Positions 48,365 through 60,938 of a stretch of 64,000 bases of DNA are shown here, piece by piece. Below the pieces are notes generated by a model that ran no database searches, was not told the origin of the DNA, and was given only the letters and a program-made list of their open reading frames with translations. Every line of letters starts with the position of its first letter. Position 1 is the first letter of the stretch. Both the position numbers and the translations under genes were made by a program. Location: NCBI GenBank assembly GCA_002794785.1, contig NBBA01000014.1, positions 248,001-312,000 of the forward strand, read 5' to 3'. Origin of the DNA: Coniferiporia sulphurascens (lineage: Eukaryota; Basidiomycota; Agaricomycetes; Hymenochaetales; Hymenochaetaceae).

Positions 48365-48633
48365 TCATGGACTGGACCTCAGCTCCTGAACCATCTGCTC
48401 AAGTGTCTGTGCACCGTTTGATTCACTGAATAAATTGGCTCCATGATAAATCTTCCAGGTGAACCTGTTGTTCTCCTTGTTGCTTGTGTTAATTCTGACC
48501 GTGTATCCCATGTTCGCCAGTCCTGTCGATTATGACGCACTTAGGATTAATAGTAAGTCGTAAACAAATGTCAGGTGCACTAACTGGCTTTCTGTGCCTC
48601 CAGCTGTTGAGTTATTGTCTGAGTCCTAGTCAT
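48365..48633 (-). CDS. Small repeated gene family, copy 4 (68 aa)
   Basis: Exons 48585-48633 and 48365-48522; 62-nt intron with GTTAGT donor and a sequence unlike those of the other copies. Second residue is Thr (MTRTQT). Coding frame intact. Confidence 0.78.
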
Positions 48634-49374
48634 TTTATGAGAGTTGGCTTTGTCTTTGTGTGGAAGATTCGAATGGGCTGGTGTACTCCAAAGTATCATC
48701 CAAGTCAGTATTTATACATTATGAGCATGGGCTGAGATGCTCCATCTCGGTCCTTTCTTGAAGGGTACTAGGAAACAATGTGGCGGCATTGTACCGCTGG
48801 CGCAATGCGCTGAGTGAAACATGGTGTATCCTTTTTTTCGCAGCTAGCCTAGTTTGAAACCACTGTGCCACGGTATACAGAAGCCTTGACCTATTTTTAT
48901 GCATAATGTTCATCACCATTAGGCTAACTCCTTCCTACGATCGGATTTGTTTTCGGCATGTGGCAAAGGTAGTTTTAGCGCTAGCGCATGACTTTCAGAC
49001 TTTGATCGGGGTTAGCAAAGATGATGCGGCAAAGTCTAACAATCGTGTTTGATCTAAGACCAAATCCCCTTTGATAGCAGTTAGCTCCGTGTATTGAAAA
49101 GGAATAGCTCAGCTGCAAAGTTGTTCGGTGCTGCACATCAGCACTCGAATCGGACATGTTTGAAGATATAGCCTAGCATACCACATTTGAAATACCTGTG
49201 GCAACGTCGTATTGCCACATTGTTTTCCAGACTTCCTCGCGTAAGGGCTATGGTGGAGCACCTCAACCGATAATTGTGATGTATAAATACTATACCTGGA
49301 CGATACTATGGAATTCATCAGCTCATTCAACTCTTTACCGCAAAAACAAACTCCACTCTCAAGAAGCTCACAAA
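48634..49374. promoter_or_regulatory. Bidirectional spacer of copies 4 and 5
   Basis: For copy 5, dyad TGTGGCAA-N7-TTGCCACA at 49197-49219 lies 62 bp before TATAAATA (49282-49289). For copy 4, TATAAATA (minus) is at 48709-48716. The half-site TGTGGC at 48779 sits at the expected 62-bp distance, but its right arm is decayed. Part of this spacer is inverted relative to 44358-45078. Confidence 0.7.
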
Positions 49375-49640
49375 ATGCCTAGGACTCAGACAATTACTCA
49401 GCAACTGGAAGCCCAGAAAGCCAGTAAGTACACCTGAATTACTATAATTTGACAGTAATCTCAACTATGCAATAATTTATAGGACTGGCGAACATGGGAT
49501 ACACAGTCAGAATCAACACGAGCAATAAGGAGAACAACAGGTTCACCTGGAAGATCTATCATGGAGCCAATCTATTCAGTGAATCAAACGGTGCACAAAC
49601 GATTGAACAGATGGTTCAAGAGTTGAAGACGAGCCCTTAA
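49375..49640 (+). CDS. Small repeated gene family, copy 5 (68 aa)
   Basis: Exons 49375-49423 and 49483-49640; 59-nt type I intron. C-terminus QELKTSP, stop TAA. Many third-position differences from other copies (for example ACCTGGAAGATCTATCATGG against ACTTGGAAGATATATCATGG) with the protein hardly changed. Confidence 0.8.
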
Positions 49641-50290
49641 ATATACCGATAAGCTTTAAGTGGTAGGGAACTAGGGCGTAATGCATAATAGACCGCCGAT
49701 CCTACAAATATATTCTTCTTGACCCAATTTTTGTGATTTACATTGTCTGATCTATCTGGATAAGTGACGGGCGATATGTTAGCTATATTAGTGGAGTTGA
49801 TAAGTGACGGAAGGGATTATTAGGCCCATCCTCAACGTATGGTTCGTATGCGTACTGCACAGTGGTGCTTCCCTACAAGTTTTAAGTCGTAGCGAATTAG
49901 TTCCGCTGGTAGATCCGATGCACTAATCGGTGCTTCAGATAACTATATATTCAAGTGAAGGAACTTGAAGCAATTAATGCTCGATTCTGACTACTTAAGA
50001 CCCAAATTGAAGGCACGACGACACGCTTTCGTCGCTGAGCTTAGATTATTTGTGGATTTGCAAATGATCGACGCTCGTACTCGTCAATTAGGCCAAGTAC
50101 TCTGAACATCTTTGGACGGAAGTTTTTATAGACGTAAGAATCGATATATACAGTATAAACTAGGTACTCATAAATTTATTTAGCTTTCTTTATATTACTT
50201 AGCATATTTGGCGGGTAGATACTGGAGTTGGTTCTGCTAATTTATTCTAAGTAATAAATACTCCGGCACATGTTCACAAAATGATTCCAG
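49641..50290. other. AT-rich intergenic region
   Basis: No gene; not obviously part of the duplicons. Confidence 0.5.
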
Positions 50291-53068
50291 CTACACTATA
50301 CTCTCGCTGGCGATTTCCCCCTTTTTCTCTGAGTGGCTAAGTACGGGAACTTCCACGTTTCGCCTCATGCCATCCATGACCTGTTTAGCCTCGCGTGCAA
50401 AGAACGACTTCTCCCGGAGCACAGGCCCGTAGCGGATGAATAGGATAGGGATGGGAATGAGACCGAGGGAAAGGAAGCCAAAAAGGGAAACTATTATTCG
50501 TGAGTGGCGATGTGAGCTGGAACAGTCGCAACGCTTTAGAAAAAAGAGACACTCACCTCCCCATGTCGTTCCCAGGTTTTTAATAATAGGTTGCGCAACG
50601 ACGGGGAAAAAGGACGCAACAATGGATCGTGCGAGGGTGTTTGATGCTGTCGCGCTGGACGCATAAATCTGGTACGTACGGGAACAGCTGGTACGGAATT
50701 ATAAATATCGAAATGACCCGATAATGCTACGAAGTCGACTCACTATCCCAAGAACGTGTAAAACTACGTACGAAAAGTTAGAGATGAAGGAGCCTGTAGG
50801 TGAGTGTGCATGGAGGACGCACTATAACCAGCATAGAATACCCGAAGAATATACCTGCGAGTGCAGGAGAGATCCAATGAACATTTCCGCGGCTCGTCCT
50901 TTTGGGGAAAAAGAGGCGTGGCATTGAGTGAAAGCGAGGGTATCTGGAAAGTTATGTCTTACCAAGCGAACCAGAATAATGATATTGGCATGAGTACGCT
51001 AAAAGTAGGCGCGTTAGTTTACATTCACGCTTGCGATTCGCAAATGAGTTTGCTGACCAACCAATAAGAGCGACCTTTAGGCCGGCCTCCGGAGCATCGG
51101 CAGGGGTCCCTGTCACTGGGGGATCGACAAAGGGAATCGAGATTTTCCGTGATAGATGCGTTACAGGACCCATGGTCAGGAGGCAAATGAACATTCCGAT
51201 CATCAGGCCTATGAAAGGAAGACCACCGAGTTGAAAGGAAATTTGGTTCTAATACAAAAAAACGACGTCAATGGGCCTGACTCTCTAATAAGGATGGCCT
51301 ATACTGACCTGCTCCACGAAGACGACAGGGTAAACCTCAAAGAAGAAACTAGTGTGCGATATAAATGTCAGTTGCTATCGCCTGCCTGCAGATCAAAACC
51401 TTACTAAATAATGCTGTAAGCCAGAGACACCCAAACAGCCGCGCCAATGATGATAGGCTCGACAATTAACATCACTTAAGTGCGCTGTAAGCCTCAATTC
51501 TGCCAAGATAAACGATACACAGTCTACTCACTGATAGGCCTTCCAATATGGCTTTGAAGGAACTCTCTTTTTGTCATCGTGTGCAATTCGTGTGCCGCGT
51601 ATGCGTTCCCGCCACGTTCCGCTCTGATTTTCCTGGCACGCCGTGCCAGAATGGTGAGCCCGTGTGTCTCTGGGACAGCGAAGACTAAGGGCCAGACGGC
51701 GATCACGAAGAACCAATGGACGCGGATGACCCAAAGTCTTTTCCAAATTGGCAAAGAAACCGATGAGAGGATTGAACAAATTATATGCGTCCGGTACACA
51801 TACCCGTGTGTTAAGTGTGCAGCAACAAAGAAACCGACGATGGAGCCAACGATGGGACCTGACAATGGACAGAAGGCGCTAGAGAACGTTCTGGTCACAA
51901 ATACAGCACCCAACATATTGAACCCAGATGCTTACTAATATCCAATAGCTGTACATATGTGAATTCCAGTCCGACAGCATTTGAAAATAGTCACTTAGTC
52001 ACTTACCCTTCTGAAGTTTCTGAGGCGTTGAGGCATACATGCTAGTACACGTTCAACGATAAGGACACCCACCCAGTACCGCGGAGGAAATTAACGCACT
52101 CAGAGATAATACCGCTTCCACTGATAGCGCGTAAGTATAAAATGACAACGGACTGGAACATTACTACTCACTTATTCAAAGCACACGCCGAGCAGCATCC
52201 CGCGAGGAACCGGACTGAGCGTGAGAAGTCAATAACCCAACGATATATAAGGCGGACACATTGCTAGACTGACAAATCATGATGACGACTATGTTATTGA
52301 CCCATGCGGACGGGGCGATCACAGCTGCACAAAGAGCAGTTAATAATTGAGGCGCTGAGGTGATTATTGCATAGTCTTCAAACCTATCAGCAAAGGCCAC
52401 GAAATCGTATATGCCAGTTTCCGGCCGTAAATTTCACTCATCGGACCTGAAATGGGGTCATTAGACATGTGGAGTGTAGCAAGGACAAACATGAAGCGTA
52501 CCCCCTAAGTTTAGAATCAAGAAAATATTAGAGAATCCATCTAAACATCAAAAAGGGGATTTACATACATAGAAGAGGGCCAAAAGCGAATCCCAGGACA
52601 TATACAGTTAGCCCCACACTTGCAACGTCGGCATTCACCCCAAACATTTCTTGAACTTGATTTTCTCCTGGGGCCTACAGGAGGCGTTGTTCAAAGGTCC
52701 TTAGCTCGATTGTGCAGAAATCGCGGCGGTTCGACTAAGCTTACATATGATGATGAGCCAAAGACGCTATGTAAAGAAGCATATCAGACTGGTATCAAAA
52801 GCGTGACGGTACACTGCAGATTGGACTGGATAATGGAAATTACGACTCACGAGCAGAACGACAAGACACATAAAATGGCGATAACAGCGTTCTTCTTCAG
52901 TGTCGACCAATTCTTTGGGTCTTCGGGATCATCTTCGCCGAACGTTACGAGTTCGACTGAGTCTACCGATTTTCCCAATGACACGGGTTCTCGGGAGGCT
53001 TCAGAATACGGGCCAACTGCATGTGCGTCGTCCAACGTGACCTCTTCGGACAGCCTAGTTCCAGCCAT
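50291..53068 (-). CDS. MFS transporter, DHA1-like (drug/polyamine:H+ antiporter type)
   Basis: Starts MAGTRLSEEV. The cytosolic N-terminus carries GEDDPEDPKNWS, typical of fungal DHA1 transporters. Exons traced from the 5' end: 52851-53068, a 22-nt exon (SVFGSSSY), one with EMFGVNADVASVGLTVYVLGFAFGP, 52384-52446 (PMSEIYGRK) and then WVNNIVVIMI, followed by RFLAG. Further on are PIVGSIVGFFVA and WFFVIAVWPLVFAVPETHG with ILARRARKIR, near 51550-51870. The last exon (FLSLGLIPIPILFIRYG, stop at 50291) is clear. Exons from about 50500 to 51500 were not fully joined, so intactness is likely but unproven. A plasma-membrane exporter is expected. Confidence 0.8.
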
Positions 53069-56000
53069 GGCGAGCCCTAACGAGAATACCTGGGCAGTAC
53101 GAACGAGGCGATACAGAGTGCAAAGGCAGAGGCACAATTTTTGACGGTTTGCATGGTCAGTACATATACAGAAGAACGGGTAAGCAGTAGCTCGGCGAAG
53201 TCCATGCCCGAACAGCCGAATCAGGCCAAGATTACTAACAACATGGCGCATGATTGAGATTAACGTGTATGATGCGCCATATCTCGGCCTTATTTCCGGT
53301 GTTGATTGTGTGGCATAGAATCTCGGCCATCATCACGCAAGAATGAATAGGCTGAACGGGACTTCGCTAAAACCAGTCCACCATTATTGTACACACTTTT
53401 TGCAGAGGTAAGCTAGAATTTAGTCACTTGGTCGAAACATCGCCACGGTCCACAATTAATGTGGGATCCCGGAAGGAACGGTATTCGGTGACCAAGGGAA
53501 AATAGACCTGAATCCGCGTTATCTCTGTCAGGGCCTCGGGACTCGGGAACAGTGGCAAAGCCGGACCGGAAGAGCAACCGGTAGGTCATCGATTGACCAA
53601 GCAGCTTCGGGTTACGGGTGTCCCAAGCCCAATGATATTATGAGGCATAGGCGCGTCCTGATCGTATCGCCAGCCAGCCGGAGAACCGATGACTTGAGGG
53701 ACAATATTAATGCAAATGTTCTTAGCACTGAGTGAAAAGAGAACAGACAAGAGGAATGACGTTTTCGCGGAAGAAAATCGCGTATAAGTTTTCCCGTTTT
53801 GGAATCGGAGCTGCAACTCGCGGCTTCAACCGGCCGTGAGGCTGTCTACCACATGGTTCTCATTACTGTTCAGTGCTTCAAGCCACTAGCATCAAGAATA
53901 ATCGAGCCCTTTGTCGCGAAAAATATCGTGGAACCAAGTACTAGTAGGCGTATTCACCTTTCTTTCCCGGTTCACATAGTATGTATTATACACCTTTGTG
54001 TGCTAGGCGTCCCTTCCCCGCGTTACTTTCAAAATTGGCAAGGCCCAAATTCCTCAGCAAAAGTCCTCAATATACGTACAATACACACGCAAGTCACTTA
54101 CTCGTCTTAGAGAGACATCCGAGTCGGGTTTCCGAGTCGGGGTGTCCGGGTTTCCTCGTGTCGTACTAATACATGCCCGGGACCGGCATGCCCGGCCTTT
54201 CGGGCAGGATGTGGTAATTTCTCACCTTCTTACTTGACACCAAAATAATTCCCGTGCCTGAGGATAGAAACCGAGCAGCAATACTATAAGTGCACTTCAT
54301 GGAAAAAGATGCTATAGCACCCCAGTTCCGGTATCAACGGTCGCTCTTGGCTACGACTTCCGAGTCGCAAGCTCCGGGCACTATGCAGTGTGCACATCAT
54401 TTACCAATATTATGATTTCTTTCCAGAGTTTGCCGTGCACATTTATCTCCAGCATTATCTCGGCACCTTAGTGCGTGTTAACAAATGTTCGGCCCGCGTG
54501 AAAGGTAAAGGTTTGCCGACTTACGACGACGTCGGCAGCATTCAGCAAATGAGACAAGGGCGTCACTAACAGAGGCTACTTAATCCACGCTCCTTGCTTT
54601 GGCGCTACATGTACCACGAATCCGAGTCCGACGTTCACGGTATCATAGACATGAACGGATGCCTCCCCGACGGAACCCAGCTTTCAGCTCCTGCGCAGTA
54701 ATGGATGAACACACAGCGCTGACCTGCATCCGAGTCGGCGTCATTTCCGATTACTGACAGTTAATTATGTAGTAAGCATCACCCCCACTGGCAGCAGCGG
54801 ACTCGGAACGCTCGAAAAGAGCCCTTACCTCAGGCTCCATTTCTCCCCTTTCTTAATTACTTGTTGGAGGGCCTTGAATCAAGGGTATCTAGCCCGCAGT
54901 AAATCGGCATCTTAATCGGTATCCCTAAATGCGCTGCTCTTGCGCTTAATTTTAAACCAGCGGGAGTCAGGACTCCTCATGTTCAGAGCCAGTGAGACCC
55001 GCTGGAAATAAGTATGTAGTATCAAAGCTAAATCATGTTGCAACATGGTGGTACGTGGACGACCGTCCGACTCGCCTTACAAGCCCCGTTCGTATTTCCG
55101 GTACCGTGACTTGGACGTTACTACGCGCATGGTGATTTGAACATAGAAACCGAAGCCTCCGGGTCGTGAAACCGGACGCATTCCGAGTCTGTGGACATTA
55201 AAGCGACGATACCCGTCTCCCGCCACCGTTTCTTGACCCGATGGTGCTCAGGCTGTGCGAGCACGAGACTACTGCGGTATCAACCATCGCCAGGGACGGA
55301 GTCAATTGATAGTAAGTAGACGCAACGCCCACTCCATGAGGACGAGGCAGTGTAAATCAATAGATCAGATCTCCTTCGAACGAAAGCCAAGAAAGAGAAA
55401 CGCGACGCAGCGTCACAGTGCGCTTCTCGATCTCGAAAGAGTGGTCTGCCGCGACGAGACCCAGTAGTACAAGTACACAGGAGGAACAGTTCTAGGAGTA
55501 GAAGCCTCACTCCTTCCGAAGTCCGCAAGATCAAAATAACAGAATACCTTCCATATGCTGTATCAGCGACTCTTGCCCGAGAAGGCCTGGCGGCCGTACC
55601 TGCAAAGGCCGCACGTACGGAGGGTGCGGAGCCACACCGGCCCAAGCAACGACGAGGGCGTAACGTGAAAAAAACGATCAGATTGAAATCAGTGTTCTAC
55701 AAAATACCAACTCTAGTAGTAAATACATGCCGAGTGGGGACGCCGCCACGCCCGGATCCATGAACCAAAAGGTCTGTTTGTCAGTGAATTGGGTGGAGGA
55801 ATAGTATGCTAGGAGGAGACGACTGCCGTGAGGAGAGGAGAGGGAACAAGAATAGGTGGAGATAAGAGATAGGGGACGAGATGGACAGAGAGAAGAGGGG
55901 AGCCAGCAAGAGAAGTACTGAAAACTGTAATCCGGAAGACGTATACAAAAAGCGAAGCGTCATTGAACGTCGTCCTTGCAATATTTAGCCGGTACAGGTC

Positions 56001-56161
56001 TCGTACGAAGAGGTGATAAGGAAATTTCGTGCCTTGAACTTTAAAAGCTCAAGGAGGCGTCGGACAGAGCATTTCAATTCGTAAGTGCCAGAGGCAGAGG
56101 CGATTAGCAAAGTCGAGTCCAATAGTTCAGGGCATTAAAAAACGACGAAAAAAGTCCCATT
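53069..56161. other. 3.1-kb intergenic region with a CCGAGTC cluster
   Basis: No supported gene. Between 53540 and 55189 the heptamer CCGAGTC (either strand) occurs eight times. A GC hairpin (GCCCGGCCTTTCGGGC) lies near 54190-54206. An open plus frame at about 55354-55767 has no ATG. The end is the 3' flank of the membrane-protein gene. Confidence 0.5.
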
Positions 56162-58062
56162 TTACATGAAAAGAGGAACGGGGATGTGCGGTGGGTCGAA
56201 AGTAGCGGCGGAACCCTCCGGACGGCTGCTGTCCTGCGGCGGGAGGCCATCTATGCTATGGCTTCGTTCGGCTTCAGAGGGCACCGACGCGTCGTTAGCG
56301 TCAGCTTGAGCAACTGACGTTTGTGGCAGACCGTCTGGGGTGGCTTCAGCATCACCTCGCGCGGCACTCGGCCCTTCTTCCGTCGTCGGGCTTTCGAACA
56401 CAGGCGGCGGATCGAGCGCAAGCTCGTGGCGAGAGTGCTGCGCATGCTCAATCGCATCACGCCCGTACGGCACGCCAAAGCGACCAAGACTCTCACGCGA
56501 CGAGATGAGCTTGATCTGCTCGGCCGTCGGCCCGCCGCGGGGGTAGCGAATCTCCGTACGCACAAGCGTGTGCGAGAGCGGCGCGGAGATTGCACCCGCC
56601 GCGAGTGAAAGCGACAGTGCGGACGGCGAGGTCAGGTTAAGGTTCGAACGCGACGCCCCAGCATGGTGCCCCGAGCCGGAATTGAGCGTGTTCGTTGAGC
56701 GCTGACGCGAGAGCGTGCGGAATGGCAGCCCGAAGCCGAGCGTCGAGCCTGACCCGCCGGACTGCGAAGACCGATGCCGCGAGTGTTGTACGCCAGAGCT
56801 AGGAGGAGCATTAGGGAGCCGTGTAGGTGACGCGGGCGGGTCATTGAGCGTAACGTAAGACGCGGCCGCCGGATTTGACGCTGCCTCCGCTGACACGTTT
56901 GATGTGCGTGCCACATCAGGTAGTTCCGGTGTCATCACGCCGGATTGCCCACCGCGTAAGTATGGAGTAGATGATGAGCCACTACCATTACGCAGGTGTA
57001 GGATATTCGAGACGCGAGACGCCAGGCGAGAGCGGTGACGGGCATACCGGGGAGACTCGGGAGTTGCGGGCAGTGAAGTCGCGATGGGTGGCGGAGTGGT
57101 AGGAGGTTCCGGAGAGTCTACAAGCCCAGGGGGATTGATCGTCGTCGAATGGCGACGCTCCGTTTCGTAATCCGGAGGGGCCCCTGATGGGACGTCCGAC
57201 GTTCGTCGCATGAGAAGGGAGCGACTGTCCGAGGTATCCTGCGAACCCCGCTCATGATTGGCCTCGCCTGGTCTTGGAATGAGCTCCGCCATAGAAGCAT
57301 TCGCGTTCCCGTTCTCAGTGAGATTCATCGCAGATGCTGCGAATGAAAGACTTTGTACAGACGTTGGCATGCCCTCCATCGGGGCAGGGCCATAAGGATT
57401 TGGGTCGTGCAGTCCGACAGAATCATGCTCGTCTTCCTGATCTTCCGCTTCGCGAGCCTCAGCAATGGCGTCCGACGCATCCATCTCTTCTGGGCCACGG
57501 AAGATGACGAGCTCCTGGTCGCCTGGCTCCTTCATGTACGCGGGTAGAGACGTCGTAGACATTTGACTCGGGGTCCGCCGGGTCCGTCGCGGCGTTCGCG
57601 CAGGTCGTATAGTCGTACCTGAACGCCCATTTGCACCCGCATTGTTTCCGCCGACGAGTTGTGAGGCGGTCACCTCACGGGCGCCTGTCGTGTTTCCTAC
57701 TTGCGAGGCCCGCGACGCCATACCGCGCAGACGTTCCCTGACGCTTGTCCGTGTCCATACGAAACAGAAAGCAGCGAGTAAAGCTAGTACGACTACTAAG
57801 GCAGGGACCTACGGAAGGTAGAAAACAAACATGTAGCGAGCACGTCGAGTAGCGATAAGGGTTGGGCACTTACCCACACCTGCGGTGATATTCCGCCTGA
57901 GGTCTGATCTGGGCTTGGACCGTTGGAGACCCCCTGTTGACGCCGCGTAAGAGGAGCTGCCCATACACCCGAGACGTTGCTGGTGATCAGGACGGCAACC
58001 GACAGCCCTGCGCACCATCGTCGACGACAGCGACGCTTGCACCGCGTGGATGCATGGGTCAT
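56162..58062 (-). CDS. Single-pass membrane protein with Ser/Pro-rich cytosolic tail
   Basis: Two exons (57874-58062 and 56162-57808; 65-nt intron GTAAGT...CGTAG) give 611 aa. The first exon has a basic start (MTHASTRCKRRCRRRW) and a hydrophobic stretch (CAGLSVAVLITSNVSGVWA) acting as signal peptide or anchor. Next is a short Ser/Pro ectodomain, then a clear transmembrane helix (VPALVVVLALLAAFCFVW) and a ~520-residue disordered tail with TPxxP and SxxS patterns. No family recognised; the layout resembles fungal surface sensors or adhesin-like anchors, but that is only shape. A repeat begins about 32 bp upstream of the ATG. Confidence 0.78.
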
Positions 58063-58093
58063 GGTGTAAGCGAAGATGGGAAAACCCGGCAAT

Positions 58094-58720
58094 CCAGAGA
58101 GTCGTTGATAAAAGCGCAGGGTATCAGCCAGGGGCTCAGAAGGAAGCAAAGCCGGACTCAGGTCACGTAACGACGAAGCTGAGATGACTGAATTCGACCG
58201 GGCACAGAGGACTGACGCTCGTAGTAGCCGTCGCCGTCGTCGTCGTTGCTGTCGTCGGTGATGGCGATGGCGAGAAAGCAAGAAAAAAAGGGCGGGTGAT
58301 TGTGGAGAAATAGCTTGTTCTCAGTCTTGGTGAGGTGATGCAATGGGAAATGACAGTAAGCGGTGCTGCCGAGCGTCCGCTTGAGTCCCCAAATGGCCGA
58401 GGCCCGCACAAAACGCCCTCCATAATTGCCCTTGTCCACATTGCTCGCTCATGTCTATTGTGTTGTAGCCGGGGCAGCCAGCACGATATGTCTCTCGTCG
58501 TCGAGCCACGACGTGGTGAGCAGCGAGCAGGCAGATCACGGACACGATGTACGCAAGCTGCGAGCGTGACGTACTCAGACTAGCGTGTCCGCTACGGCGT
58601 TCGGCACATATCGGCCTCTCTCGCCCCGCCACTGGGCCGCCAGTCGCCAGCCGACGTCGTCAAACAGGAACCCCAGCTTACAGGTCTTGTTCACATCACA
58701 TCGAGCCTAGCAATGGGACA
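58094..58720. repeat. Central repeat (copy 2 of 3), left end truncated
   Basis: Same orientation as 45671-46329. Homology starts at CCAGAGAGTCGTTGATA and lacks the outer ~40 bp of the left terminus and the whole left arm with its gene copy. The right end reads TTCACATCACATCGAGCCTAG. Confidence 0.75.
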
Positions 58721-59069
58721 TTAATTCTCGACGTATCACCAAACAAGTGCGTCCTGCCAGGATGTACATGGATTCCTGGTGCTGCTGGCATTAGGCGACG
58801 GCGCGACGTTGCGAATGCCGGAGGCAGTGTACAAGGGACACAACAACAGATTTGGATCTAACCTACGTAATACGGTTTATGAAGCTTACCGTGCAATCAC
58901 ATGACACAATGCAACGGAACTTTATTTCGTCTTGAATTTTGAACACTGACCTTTGCTGTAGCTCCCATCTCGAAATTAGCACAGTTGGATTCGGAGAGAT
59001 GGATCTATTTATGAGGTGTATTCTAATACACATCGCAGTGGAGCCTAACCGCATATTTATACTACCCGT
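58721..59069 (-). repeat. Inverted-repeat arm beside copy 6
   Basis: Corresponds to 46330-46647, with more substitutions and a short insertion near 58775-58830. Confidence 0.7.
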
Positions 59070-59329
59070 TTACGGGCTGGACCTCAACTCCTGAACCATC
59101 TGCTCAAGTGTCTGCGCACCATTCGATTCACTGAACAGATTGGCCCCATGATATATCTTCCAAGTGAAGCGGTTGTTCTCCTTGTTACTCGTGTTGATTC
59201 TGACTGTGTATCCCATGTTCGCCAGTCCTATCAAGTACCGCTTAATTAGAAAAATAAACTTGCTAGATGCCAGGAGTACTTACTGGCTTTCTGGGCCTCC
59301 AGTTGAGTGATTGTCTGAGTCCTAGGCAT
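59070..59329 (-). CDS. Small repeated gene family, copy 6 (67 aa)
   Basis: Exons 59284-59329 and 59070-59227; 56-nt intron. One Gln codon is missing (ITQLEAQ against ITQQLEAQ), a 3-bp in-frame deletion. The stop is TAA instead of TGA. Otherwise intact. Confidence 0.78.
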
Positions 59330-59898
59330 TTTGTGCGAGCTGTATTTGTTTGAAGAAACGGAGAGCTGATGAGTTGATGCAATCAATGTCACTGTCTATC
59401 CTCGTACTTATACAACTCCAGAACCTGCTAAAAGCAAGCGGTAGAGCGATCGCAGTCCTCGTGCGGGAAACTAAATGTGGCAGTATGTGCCACAACGTGT
59501 TTCGAGCAGAACCCGGATTCAAAGTCTTAATTTGGAGCTAAAGTCATCTTTAGCATTGGCAAACACTAGACAATGTGGCGAGTCTAACGTTTTCTAGCAT
59601 TCGCTCTGCTTCACCATTGCGCATTTGGAAAATGGCACGTTTCTCATTTTGTGCCACATTGTCTTTGCTAGCCCAATTCAATCTCGGAAGAGTTTTGTCA
59701 TAAAATGAAAATGTCTTTGACATAAAAAAATGGGGTAAAATCGGGCACAATGCGCAACGGGCTAAAGCAAACCGCATAACTCGGCACACTAGTTTCGAAA
59801 CACGTTTTGTTGTGGATAACAGCATTGGCACACGTCATGACAACATTCCACAGCCAAAGTTTTCGTCAATTTCAAATGTAGTATCATCTGCATAGAGA
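59330..59898. promoter_or_regulatory. Upstream region of copy 6 with dyad
   Basis: TATA-like GTATAAGTA (minus) at 59405-59412. Dyad TGTGGCA-N5-TGCCACA at 59476-59494, 63 bp from it. The remainder matches 47100-47487. Confidence 0.7.
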
Positions 59899-60416
59899 AC
59901 CAGGTACCTCCGGTGACGAATAATCAAGAGGATAAAGAAGAACGTGCGATTCTAAAGACTCGCGAAGACGAATTGTACGCGCGCGGATACGTCCAAGGGA
60001 AACAAGTCGAGTGATTAAGGTGCACTACGAAGGGAGACGTTGCAATGGAGAGGCATGCGGCAGAAGGTCTTACACTTGGATGTGTTACTCCCGACTCGGA
60101 CATTGATCGGTTTCAGTATTTCATGCTTCCGTCTATTCGCTGTATTCTCCCTTTCTCCCCTAAGTCGTGCCCGGGAATTAGAGGCGACATCCCTCATGCC
60201 CCTATTAATTCTATTAACCTTGTACCTTCGTTGGTCCGAACTTTCCTAACGCCACGGACGATACACCAATCGATCTTGTCTTCGTTGACTATATCGAGAC
60301 ACAGCTCTTAAGGATCCTAATTTCAGTGTCCGATAGAGTTAATTTTACTTCCACAAACAGGAGATCCTACGGTCCTTTCCTTTCTAGTCAAATTCAGGAA
60401 GTCTAGAGTTAACATG
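59899..60416 (+). pseudogene. 3' fragment of the phosphatase gene, decayed (second)
   Basis: Keeps more than the fragment at 47488, including remnants of the last intron and the codons for SCPGI..DIPHAP and [18 protein letters not shown]. Broken by stops (after GKQVE) and frameshifts. Confidence 0.85.
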
Positions 60417-60938
60417 CCTTGCAATGAACGTCTATTACGGTCTTCCGAGACTTATCAATTTTTCTGTGGCTTGGATTATGTGCCGATCCCTATGATCGAC
60501 GTACTTAGTAATTACATGATCGCCGTTTCAGGCAAAATGACGTGCCAGTAAAGATGTGTAAGTACGTTCTTCGTTCTACTGTATTGGTGTGATTAAGTTG
60601 GCCGCTATCATATATGGGGGAGGATGAGCAAGATATATTCTGAGGCTTAAGAGGGATAAATGAGAATCATAGGACTGGGCGCCGCGACCATATCTTACAC
60701 GTTGTTATGTTGACTGGATGCTCAGCTCGATGAGTTACGACTAAGGATAGACTTGGATGGAGTCTGCCTGACTCCTGGATCACTGGACACTGGCTCTGTC
60801 AAGGTGTGCATCTCTTTCGACTCGGATTCATTGCACGGGCATCTCATCACATTTCTATTCATCTTTGGTTACATAGTGGTTTATGGCTACGGGTCATATA
60901 CCATATACCATTACTAACTCTTTGTTAGCGCAGTCTCT
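60417..60938. repeat. Duplicon flank
   Basis: Copy of 43116-44091 / 47851-48364. No gene. Confidence 0.65.

Noticed and set aside
54180..54210. GC hairpin considered as tRNA or terminator
   Set aside because: Only one stem; no cloverleaf or anticodon arm could be drawn.
55354..55767. Open plus-strand frame with Arg/Lys-rich translation (SRSRSLTPSEVRK...)
   Set aside because: No ATG and no upstream exon I could join without a stop; a minus-strand ORF covers the same DNA. Left unannotated.
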